Origin: Acanthaster planci
Lineage: Eukaryota > Echinodermata > Asteroidea > Valvatida > Acanthasteridae
NCBI RefSeq assembly: GCF_001949145.1
Contig: NW_019091376.1
Location: 61,867-125,866 of the forward strand
Direction of reading: 5' to 3'
Length of the DNA stretch: 64,000 bases
In this document: positions 11,401 through 21,164 of the stretch, one piece after another
How the letters are laid out: each line of letters begins with the position of its first letter
Position numbering within the stretch: the stretch's first letter is position 1
The notes under the pieces: generated by a model
What the model saw: only the letters and a program-made list of their open reading frames with translations
The model's database searches: none
What the model was told of the DNA's origin: nothing
Made by a program: the position numbers and the translations under genes

Positions 11401-14400
11401 CAGCGAAGCAAGGAAATTTAAAGGTAACGGTGAAAAGGCTAACTGTTCCACTGATATACAAACAGATTGCCAGTTCTGATTACTGCAGTTATGAAGCAAA
11501 GTTTGTGAGTTTGTTTTGCATTCAATAAGGAACCCTAATAAGTCGCCGATTCACAAAGCGTCCCAGATTGATAATTGTGTACAGAATATATGGTTCGTCT
11601 TCTAGAAAAGTTTAAGTATGAACAAAGGAAGCACAAAACAATAGGAAGTCCCCATTATACACACCTGTGTGTGTGTGGGGGGGGTGCATCCATGTACCGC
11701 CATCATGATTGGTTCCCTCATCAACACCCACTTGCCCAGGCCCCCACTTTAACATTCCAGTCCTAACGTTCTCACCATTCAGCGAGGACCGAAGATTGCT
11801 ATGCCAGTGATTTGTATTTGTGTTCAAAATACATCAGTTTTTCCATGCATCAGCACGCGTAGTGCTACACTTGTAATAAATGTTTTCCTTTTTTGCGATG
11901 ATACAGATTTTAATCAGCGCAGATCATGAAGACAATCTTCATGCATGTTGGATGTCCGATATGCAGTTTGAAGCAGGACTGATTGACAGAATGGTGAGAA
12001 CATCTTTATCAAAGTACTCGTATCAAGATTATTTGAAAAAACTGCAACGAACATGAAGTTATTTGCTTTGCGTTATAGGTATCTTTCACACTGCTGCTGA
12101 AATGACAGGAGGTAAATCTATTCTCTACGATGTTGCTTTTTGGGATTGGAATGCAACGTAACTGTGGTTATATGTACATATCAGAAGCACGGCTACCCAA
12201 GATGAAGGAAGCTGTTGGACAACAAAGCAATTCAAGGAAAATAACAAGGTAATTAGTTGTTAGAAGGCCTGCTGTTGGATATCGACACACAAGAGATGGC
12301 CACAGGGGGACCCATGCAGGTATGTAAATCACTCAATGATCAACATCCACACTGTAACATTCCTAACCATATGTAGCCAAGTGATATCCGAAGTGCTGAA
12401 AGTTCTTACACCTTTTTTTTCCATTCATTAACATATAACTGACACACAATGAATTAATATTTCCCTTTTTTAGATGACAGAGAGGAAGGTTTTAAGCACA
12501 TACGTGAAGGAAGTCTTTCGACATGTTGGTGTGATTGATGAAAATGCAATTTGTACTAAGAATGTTCTACAGAAGGACTTCATCATAATATCAGGATATC
12601 TAAAACAAAAAAGTCTAATGCATGAGTACATGTCCCTGGCATATTTTTTCAAGATTTATGCAGAGATTGTCAACACATAGTACAGGCTTTGGAAGCATTA
12701 TGCAAAGTTTTCAACAGTAAAGTTCCTGATATTTTAAACGCGTTCCCACGTCTTCTTTTTATAAGGCATAAAAACGGAATAAAAAATCACAGGTAGTAAA
12801 ATGCCCCAAAATACAAATTCAGATTTCTTTCTTTTCTTTATAAATAGTAAGAACGCTTTTAACATTCTTTCACTTTGATAATCTTTCATCTCCAGGACCA
12901 GTTTATTGTTTAATATTTGAGTGTAGTTCTGTATGCTTAAATTCCACAATGAGAGTTTGTGCTTCTGAGCACTCGCAAATACCGGTTAAAAGTAATTATT
13001 TGTGCAGTTATTTTCAAAAGGAAATAAGATGTACTTTTGAAAGAATTGTGTGAAATTCATGTTTGCAGTTTTTCTTCTCTTCCTTGAAATCGACGTTTCT
13101 TAGTTTTGTGTTTTTCGATGGCCGTAATAGTCCCAAAGCCTCTGGTGTTAGGATGATTTTATATGGTCACTTTTGCAAATCCCTACACTGTACAGTAGCA
13201 AATCCTCGTTCCGGCAATCAAATCCCTCACGAGAAAACTGAAGTGCGCCCCCACTTCATGAAATTCCACGCTTTGTATTACCTGACTGATAATTTCCCTA
13301 CGTTCGACCTTATTTTCGACAGGGATCGAGGCACAAAAGTATGGAGTGGATTGAATGAGGCCTTCGCATTTCTGGTGCACTTTTGGTGTGTTTCAAAAAC
13401 TACACCACTGGTAGTTGTCATATGCTGTTGTGGCATATGCTGGCTCGCGTGTGAATCTGGATCACCACAAAGAAACAATACAGGGCTCAATGATTTTCTG
13501 CTTCAGAATTGCAAATTGTTTCCCGAAACTCCAAATTCTGTTTCACTAGTTTTTGAACACATCAAATAAAATTATAGTAATCAAGTATCATTTTATGTCC
13601 GGAAATGAAATTTTAGTTTTATTTGGTTTTCTTGTTTGGTTTTTGTTGTTCTTAGAGCCCCGACCATGTGACCTCATACCCTAGCTGAATTGATACGGTA
13701 CAGTTGAAGCCACCTGTTTGGTAAACTGGCCTTAAAAAACCTATTATTTTGGAGAGTACGTTCTCATACCCTGGTCTGGAGTATTTTTAGTAACTGGAAT
13801 GTCAAATTCAGCCCCACTGAGTCTGATTATAAATCAGGTAGGCTTCAGACAATATTTTCAATGATGTTAATTAACATCATTTGAAATATGGTAATTGTTG
13901 CTTTTACTGATGCCAATATGAAACTGCGAGTATACAGGAATCACCTCCTACTATGTAGTATATTGGAAGTTGTATACTCACACCTTGTTCACTGCACTTC
14001 TGGGCTTAATACACAACTCCATGTTGTATGTTGTGTTAAAGTCACTTAAACACAGTGTATATTTGCACATGTGCACGTAGCTTGTGTGACTATATATCCA
14101 CAGACTTGAAAGCATGCAGGTATCCACGTTTCAGCGCCCCAGTTTTATACAATTTTGACCCAGTCGTTCTGGTGTGCTAGAATGCTGCAATTCAACTGAG
14201 TTGTTTTCAAATTTCCCACCCTGCACACAGTGACCGTCCTGCACTAATTGTCCTGAGATCCCAATTGTGAACTTGTAAAGAAGCTGATGTGGTGCACATG
14301 TGGTGCAGTGCTATGGGGACTGAGTGGAATTTGTACATTTCTGGTGCACCCATTTGTAAATGAAGATTTTCTGGTGCAGTCTTGGTGCATAGCTGTAACG

Positions 14401-15517
14401 TACGTCAGAGTGTGTGGTGTACTTGGGGTGCTTTTGCATATTCAGTGATTGTGTGGTGTAGAATTGGTGTACACCAGAGAGGTACCAACTCTGCACCAAA
14501 TGATGTTGTGTGCACCACAGTTCTGAGAAGGTTGGTTGAAACTTTGTGAGTGGCTTGAAGGGGAAAAGTTTTAGACCCAGGTCGACCTGACATGATGATA
14601 ACGTGATCGAGTGTCAAGTCACGTGATCTTAAAGGTGTACTCTTTAAAGCACCATATCTCGTAAAGAGTATGTCCGATGGGGTCAAAACCTTGTATATAG
14701 CTTGGAGGGGAAAGGTTTCGGCCTCAAATTGACCTGATGTGACTATGTCTCATCGGTTGACAAGTCAAGTGACATTAAAAAGGGGAACTCTACGCAGTGG
14801 TATATTTCGTGAAGTACAAGCTCGATTGTGTTGGAACTTTGTATATATAGCTTGAAGGAGATTAAGGGTTCGAGACAAATTTTGACCTGATGTTCTGATG
14901 ATGTCATCACGTGTTAATTTACGTGACATTAAAGGGGGTACTCTTTAAAGCACTGTATCTCGCGAATTACATGTCCGAGTGGGTTGACACTTTGTGTATA
15001 GTTCGAAGTTGAATGGTTTTAAACTCAAATTGACCTGATGTGTTTATGACGTCATCGGGAGACAAGAGAGGATGTATTAAAAGAGCACTCTTTAAAGCAC
15101 TATATCTCATCAATTACTTGATTGATTGGGTTTAATCTTTGTGTGTGGCTAGAAAGGGAAGAGTTTTACACCCAAATTGACCTTATGCAATGATGACGTC
15201 ATCAGGCAACAAGTCAAAGACAAGGAGCACTTTTGAAAGCAGCATATCTTACGACGTATATGTCCCACTTGGTTGAAATTTTGAAGATCACTCGAAAGGG
15301 ATATCATCAGCTGGTGGTATCATTATATAACAAGTCATTTTACCTGTATCGAGATGACATATATTTTAAATATTCCACTAACCAATGTTTGTACTGGATT
15401 GTCTATGAACACTTGTCATTAAATATTGTCCGTATTTTGTCAAAAACTTCGTCACTGTAAGGTAAATGAAACTACGGCCGAAGCAGCTGCGTTTGTCCAG
15501 AAACACATTTCTATTTG

Positions 15518-15555
<38 letters not shown>

Positions 15556-18078
15556 GGGCTGTTTGCCCGTCCGTCCGTCCATTTGCTTGTTTGTTTTTGT
15601 CGAATTGCAATCCCAGAGTAGTGTGCACCCAACAATCTCCTGCTTCGACATGTAGGACAGAAAGCCTGCCTATTTGCCCCTACTCCTTAAACAATGCTGA
15701 TTTACCGGGCAAAAATGCGGTTGACATTAGTTGGACATCTCTTTGATGGTTTTGGGACCAATGAACCACTGCTAAAATCTGCTACTGTACTTAAGCTAAA
15801 ATTGGGTACTTTCAATTTAGTATAGTTAAGTTAAACCATTGGGCACAGCGTTGAAGCCTTTTGATCTCGTCTCCACTTCTCATTGCGCTCCTGTACAGCT
15901 TCGCCATTAACTTGTAATCATTCATTAGATGTTAAAATCAATATATATAATATTCAGCCTTTAACACACGTACGCTTCCACATGTTGATGTTACTGTGAT
16001 AGTAAATGGGGTTATACTGAGCAGAAAAAAATCTACTTCCGGAGCGCTGCGTTTAGCGAACTCAAGCCAGATCTACCGTGACGAAGCCTACAGTTTAGGG
16101 GAAGGAAATTCGGAAATTACCTGGACTATATCTGCTTGTGACTTTGATTTGTCCCACGTTGTAGGAGGCCAGCAAGTCCAGTCGCCACCACGGATTTTTA
16201 TCGCTTCCGTCTGGTCCTGGGTGAGGCATAAAGAAAATGAAAATGACCTCCTATTTTGGATTTAACTCTTAAAAAAGGAATTTTGTTTATTGGTGGCGTG
16301 CAGCCTAAAATCACTGTCACTTCTTAACGTGCTATTCAAGGGGGATCTGGCGTCTTATTCTGGTACCTTAACTCGGAGACAAACATTAGCGAAGCCAGGG
16401 TTCGCAGAGTTGGAGAGTGCAAAGAGACGGCGATTTTACCAAAGCAGACGCAGAAGTGTGAAAAAGTGGGTTAATTAAGCAGGTGAAAACTGTATTTTAA
16501 AATGGACATCAGCAACCCATACTATGCGCCCTAAGACTAATGGAGGGATCCCAATACGACGTTTTTAGTGTCGATCTGCGCACTTCCGCGTTTGAAAACG
16601 AGGCTGTAGGCCTATGTGTTAGCTTCAATTCTTAATACAATCAGACGATTGAAAGTAAGGAGTCAAGACACAGAATACATAAAGGTATGGTAAATTCAGA
16701 CTTGAAAAGGCTGCAAATTTTTGTGAAGAGTCTTTCAGGATGACTCGACACGTAAAATCAAAAGAAAAAAACACAAATTATCGCGAACTAGTGTACCTGC
16801 AATGGCCGTGTATGTGCAATGGGCGTGGTTTAAACTGAAGTAGCCTTACTATTAGATACGGCATGTAATGTGTCGACTCCGCGGGCGCATGCAACGAAGT
16901 TCAACACAGAGAGCTTCGGTTAGATGCGGATATGCGCAAACGGCGCTACAAGGTGTTGTAAGCAATGCTAAGCAAGGCGTCAAGATACAGAATAAGATGC
17001 TTCAAAGGCAAGTAATGCTACTTTTGTTACTCACTTGAACATTGGAAAGTATCAGAAAGGCCATCGACAGCGTAGGCAGCACATCCTTCTTCACAAGTGC
17101 TACTTTGCGAAGTAGATGATCCAGAAACAGAAATAGCTGCAAATGAAAAAGTCCAAAAGGTATAATAGACGGGGAAACTGAGTACAGAAAGTTAAATTAT
17201 CAGCCAAAGATACACTGTTCCTTCACTCTAGCGACGCGTTTATGTGCTTTTTACATGGCTGCTGGATCTGCCCTCCACCTGAGACCGTACCATTTCTCGG
17301 GTTTCTGAGCCCCAAGTCCTTCCTTAAGGGATTTAAATACTTCGGTGGTTGTCCCCTAGTCTCTACAGCTCGTAAAACCCACAAAAAGTGCACCACAGTA
17401 GCGAGGGGGCTTCGTTTCCCAGGCTATCCTGGTTTTTTGGGGGGGGCTCGCCACGTGCCAGCCAAGCCACAACACCCCCCCAACCAAAGTAACACTTCAG
17501 AGACAGCCGAAACAGGCCTCTGACAAGTTTCTGACAGCTATCACTGGTAAAAAATCATTGCACTGCCTGGCCCAGGCACTGTCTTTGTAAATAATCCCTC
17601 CTATAAACACATGGGGCTACTTAACACGCAGTCCTATGGGAATGGGCTGGAGGCTCGCTGGATTTTTTTTCTGGCTAGGGGAGGCCATGGCTATAATGTG
17701 ACTAAACCAGGTTTTATCAGCATGAACAGGGGTAGGATATGATGGTTTTTGCATTTGGACGAAAAAAATGTTTTACACCTTAATTAGCTCCAGTGGCCTC
17801 TCTAGGAGAGGCCATTCCCTCTTTAAAAGAACCATTTACCGGAAGGATTATAATACTAATAGACTATTCAAGCAAATTACAAATATTATCATGCATAACA
17901 ATGGGTTCGTTCTATAAAGCAAAACAAAACCGTTTTGATTTCAGTAAACAATCTTGTATGGTAAGGAGATCTGCAAAGAGCTCCACTGTAGTCTAAACCT
18001 ACCGGTAAATCGGCCGGGCACGCACTGGCATCGGTCTGCAAGGATGAGAGCAAGTACTAGTAGCCACTGGAACACCAT
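5500..18078 (-). CDS. Secreted F-type lectin-like (FTP) and PAN/apple domain protein, 5 exons
   Basis: Exons on the minus strand: 18003-18078, 17035-17136, 16121-16216, 8822-9055, 5500-5735. They join in frame to 247 residues. All introns are phase 1, with donors GTAGGT, GTGAGT, GTAATT and GTAAGT. Residues 1-20 (MVFQWLLVLALILADRC...) are a signal peptide. Residues 26-158 resemble an F-type lectin/F5-8C fold: SGSSTSQSST, AAYAVDG (46-51), NPWWRLDL (67-74), VTSR (85-88), GEVHVFLC (119-126), LSVAEVTVD (149-157). Residues 169-247 resemble a PAN/apple domain with Cys at 169, 199, 203, 209, 220 and 243 and the pattern CALRCLNKAGCLSFD. FTP domains usually bind glycans and PAN domains bind protein or carbohydrate, so a secreted recognition protein is inferred. 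The canonical fucose-binding H...RxD residues are not evident. An in-frame Met 23 codons upstream is possible, but the chosen start gives a clean signal peptide. Missed extra exons in the 7-kb intron 3 cannot be excluded. Confidence 0.8.
6823..6877. repeat. Cluster of ACGACAT/ATGTCGT palindromes
   Basis: ACGACATCATGTCGT at about 6823 is followed by GCGACATGTCGT, then ACGACATATTATGTCGT. They are three adjacent near-perfect palindromes built from the same half-site in about 55 bases. Confidence 0.7.
6880..7080 (+). repeat. Dispersed repeat, matches 18840-19040
   Basis: Both copies share AAATCGCTC, CCGAA(T/C)GCAACGCACACGT, GTCGATTTTTG, CCGTGA and a terminal AACGCACC/TACGCACC. A related CCTTCCATATG segment occurs at 5908 and 18790. 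Confidence 0.6.
9391..9510. repeat. Two imperfect CTGT(T/C)TCGG hairpins
   Basis: CTGTCTCGGCTAGCAGCCGG at 9391 and CTGTTTCGGTCAACTACCGA at 9485 are related copies 94 bases apart. Each is self-complementary with a short loop and is followed by a CTTAA-ending pyrimidine-rich tail. Confidence 0.6.
10080..12690 (+). repeat. Three-unit diverged tandem duplication
   Basis: Landmarks repeat three times. AAGGAAGCTACTATACAATG (10255), AAGGAAACTGCTGTACAGCG (11385) and AAGGAAGCTGTTGGACAACA (12205) mark one end. ATAAATGTTTTCCTTTT (10722), the same word (11877) and TTAATATTTCCCTTTTTTAG (12454) mark the other. Lags are about 1.13-1.15 kb and then 0.6-0.8 kb, so the third unit is shortened. The open frame 12474-12680 follows an acceptor-like tract but has no recognised domain. 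Confidence 0.65.
13851..13889. repeat. Near-perfect palindrome
   Basis: ATGATGTTAATTAACATCAT is a perfect 20-base palindrome. Allowing single-base bulges, pairing extends outward through TTTCA/TGAAA and ATA/TAT. It could form a cruciform or mark the centre of a decayed hairpin element. Confidence 0.7.
14285..14520 (+). repeat. TGGTGCA/TGGTGTA-rich interval
   Basis: The heptamer TGGTGCA or its TGGTGTA variant recurs many times on the plus strand, ending with GTGCACCACA. It abuts the left end of 150-bp array 1. Confidence 0.5.
14527..15310 (+). repeat. 150-bp tandem array 1 with E-box and CRE-like palindromes
   Basis: About five diverged units. ACTCTTTAAAGCAC recurs at about 14640, 14940 and 15087, with degenerate versions between and after, giving a period near 150. 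Each unit has the order: GACCT(G/T)ATG, a TGACGTCATC-like site, a CACGTGAC-like site, CTTTAAAGCA, TATCTCGT, TGTCCGAT, GGTTGAAACTTTG, then AAGGGGAAGGGTTTTA. The same family lies inverted at 26487-27662. Confidence 0.85.
15521..15555 (+). repeat. (GTCT)n microsatellite
   Basis: A near-pure tetranucleotide run of about 35 bases, followed by CCGTCCGTCCGTCC. It creates spurious open frames on both strands. Confidence 0.95.
17265..17830 (+). repeat. Dispersed repeat, about 560 bp, copy 1
   Basis: Close direct match to 42775-43370. Shared words are GGTGGTTGTCCCCTAG, CCCAGGCTATCC, CCAGCCAAGCCA, GAGGCCTCTGACAAGTTTC, CAGTCCTATGGGAAT and ACAGGGGTAGGATATGAT. It lies just outside exon 2 of the FTP-PAN gene, in intron 1. 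A C/G homopolymer (TTTTTTGGGGGGGG) sits in the middle of both copies. Confidence 0.8.
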
Positions 18079-18839
18079 TGTCTCTACAGAGTCAAATGAC
18101 AGAGTGAAATGGCAGTATCTTTCTACCAGCAAAAGTTTATCTTCCATTTCAAGGCAATCTCGTAGTTTATGTATTTGTATACGTGGACGACACAGAGCTA
18201 CAAGTATCGCTTACTGGGGGCGATATATTGCATAAAAACACCAGGACAGTTTAGCAAGGCTTATCAATGAGTGTTCTCCTCTTTTTGTAATGGCATTAAC
18301 CTTCCATTTCCTGCAACATTACCACTCCACGGTAATAAAAAAGGACTGAAACATACCCCTTAGAACCGTTGCAGCCCTATTGCACACATTCCCCCACCAT
18401 TAGCCATCTTGTTTTCATAACCTCTTAAAAATTAACGATTCGACGAAGGTTGACAGCTACTTTGAAATAAGGCAATAACAGGAATTGATGATAAAAAAGA
18501 CGTATAAGCACTCTTCCCCTGATGCTGGAGAAAAAGACCGAAGACATTACGTAAATTATCGCCTCAGGATAAGAGGGGTGCATAATATTGAAGATACGGC
18601 TTCTTTCCGACACTCATTACTGGACTTCAAATTGGAGTCCATTATAATTGCAACTACCTGACGTAAATCTTCATAATTTGCAGCGGTCGGTGTTGCTACC
18701 GAGGGATATCCACCAATCAAGAGTACGGGGGGCTAACGAACTTTAAATTGTTCTCCACAAATTAGATTACACTCGACAACTACGAAAGCGCCTTTCCATA
18801 TGTACGTCAGCACTTGTGATAAACGTTGTGTATTCGTCC

Positions 18840-19040
18840 AAATCGCTCCAGGAGCCAATTTAACGACCGAACGCAACGCACACGTGTGTTATGTTTATAA
18901 TGGGGTCGATTTTTGCATCCGTGAGAGTGTAGCGCATGCGCACATCGTGAACACAATGCACCTCAACAAGGAAACATATGAAAATACGCTTTAAGTCGGA
19001 TATGCCAAGCTAAAGTTGGCAATGAACGCACCGGGTAGAT
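18840..19040 (+). repeat. Dispersed repeat, partner of 6880-7080
   Basis: Shares AAATCGCTC, CGAACGCAACGCACACGT and GTCGATTTTTG with 6880-7080. It lies upstream of the FTP-PAN gene start. Confidence 0.6.
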
Positions 19041-19169
19041 GAATCAAATCATTGTTTTGCACATGATTTAGTCGAAATTGGGGATTATGTTTGAAATATA
19101 ACACAGTCTAGGTTGACCAAAGCTAGAACTTCATGGTTTGAATGACTAGGCAAATTTACTAGAATGGTT

Positions 19170-20390
19170 GTTTGAACACTCACATGCTCACGTGTAAGGA
19201 CGTCCAAATGTATTTGCAAAAGACTCGTTCAGACTCAGATTTTAACCCTGGAGCAGCCACGCCCCAAAACGAAGACTGTTGTCATCACGTGGAGATTCTC
19301 ATCACCGGTCAGTTCCCGTTCATGTCGGCACCTGTACGACTGATTTATGGTAGCATACATCCTCCAGGTTCCCTCGAACTACATACATTTCATTATGCAT
19401 TTCATTATGCCGCTGTGGAAGTTAAGTAATACCAGGTCATAACTCAAACAGCCGTCACCAGTCGTCACATACTTGTAAACAAAGGAGCAGCCACGCCCCC
19501 AAAATCACACCATTACCCCATGAGGTGATTGTTGTCTCCAAGTCAGTTTCCGGTCATGCCTGAACGTGTACCACCTGTACGACTGTTTTATGGTAGCTAA
19601 TAAATCCCCCAACCCCTCTAACCCATTCCATTATTCTGCTGTGGAAGTACAAGTAATACCAGGTCACAACCCAAACAGCTGCCCGCTCAGCACGTGTCTG
19701 TCGCCAAAGAGATCCAGTTCCTGATAGAGACCGTTATGGCCTCCTTGGGGTGACTGACCTTTCAAGAATTTTAACTTGGCAGTGGTTGGGGTCTAGGCAA
19801 TGAGAGTTTACAGCCTTCTGAGGTATGCCCGGGGTGAGGATTACACAAAATCACAAATTGCCCCATTGGGGAAAAAGTTATGACCATATTTGGTGATATT
19901 TGTCGATCTCCATCACCGCGCCGTTGAGCCCAGAGTTAAGTATGCGTTCTCTTCTGAATCGTGTTGCGAAGACCGGGACGTTTTCCACAATTATTTCCTG
20001 CAATACTCGCCACCCTAAATCGAAATTGCATTGTTAATTGTACCCTTTTGAAGTTTTGAGTCTACCTATCAGAAAATGTGCTATTTTGAATGTCTTTCAT
20101 TGCTAGAAAAGAACAAGCGTAACCATGCCAGAGGACAAAATCATGTCAAAGGATGGGTGTAGTTACAGCTTGTGAAATCTGACGGATGCAAGCAGCAAAG
20201 CTCGACCAAGCACTAGTTTTTAATCGGAAACCGTTTTCAGATTTCGACATTAGTTATTAGGTAGCCTAAAACTGAAACAGAATTCGTGTGTTACATTTAC
20301 ATAAATTGTAACAGTATTCCGGAGTTAAAGACAATTTCAATTGAATTGTACACGTTTTATGCTACACCAAATTTGGGGTTATCAGTGTAC
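19170..20390 (+). repeat. Dispersed repeat, copy 2, carrying an internal 234-bp duplication
   Basis: The flanks (19170-19245 and 20040-20390) match 930-1400. Between them, a unit starting GGAGCAGCCACGCCCC occurs twice, at 19250 and 19484. Both units contain CCTGTACGACTG(A/T)TTTATGG and TAATACCAGGTCA. The duplicated block looks like an insertion absent from the other copy. Confidence 0.6.
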
Positions 20391-21164
20391 TTCTTTTCTT
20401 AACGTTCTTGTGCAGTTTGTTTTTCCTGTGGTGATTTATTCAGTTTCTTTAATTTTAGTCATATTTAAAGAAACCAGGAAATAGAAATATTTTTATGAAT
20501 TTTACTAAAACCCTTGAATTTGCATCTTTGGGTTTCAATTAATATGATTTTAAAGTTTGCAATTTTGTCCCATAGTTTGATGTTTTTTTGGTTTTATGCT
20601 AATGAAATTTGCATATTCATGAGCAGAACTATGATGTCATCCAAGGCGCTGAATCTCAATGTTGCACTGATTAGTGCACAGAAAATTTCTAGATTTTTTA
20701 ACCACTGCTATAGCAGATTTCATTTTTTGTGGCAGTTTATTGCTATGTAAGTATATGGCAATAATCCAGCAAAAATCCTTTTCACAGAAATGTTCCCAGA
20801 TAGCAAATTTTGGGATTCACAATTTGAACATGAAACCATGCAGCCTGAACCATGTCTTCCTGGATGTACATCAAAGCAAAAGCGCCCTCACTTCTCCAGA
20901 CGTGCTTGGCCAGTTTTTAATGTTTGAAAAAGTGCACCGTTCAGTTCACGTAACTCAAAAAAAATGTCAGTTTTTATACATGGAAGAAGAGTACAGAATT
21001 CATTTCCTCGTTCCTTTAAACTTTGCGTGGTGGAGGTGCATGTAGTGCATATGACACGGATTTGCAGGTACGCCATGAGATCTATCTCTTTATGAAGAGG
21101 TGAGGTTCTGTAGAGATAGAACCAGTGAGTTTCAACTCGATGTTTGACCAGGAAGGCATCCGAG

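Larger units (their letters stand above)
9056..16120 (-). other. Intron 3 of the FTP-PAN gene (7 kb), repeat-filled
   Basis: Flanking exons 3 and 4 join in phase 1. Inside lie hairpin repeats (9391-9510), a three-unit duplication (10080-12690), a palindrome (13851-13889), a TGGTGCA cluster, 150-bp array 1 and a tetranucleotide microsatellite. A 168-codon plus-strand frame at 13063-13569 has no recognised domain. Confidence 0.55.

Noticed and set aside
13063-13569. 168-codon plus-strand frame with a hydrophobic stretch
   Set aside because: No recognisable domain or splice context. It lies inside an intron of the minus-strand FTP-PAN gene.
15426-15746. 106-codon plus-strand frame and its minus-strand partner
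   Set aside because: Built on a (GTCT)n microsatellite that is open in several frames.
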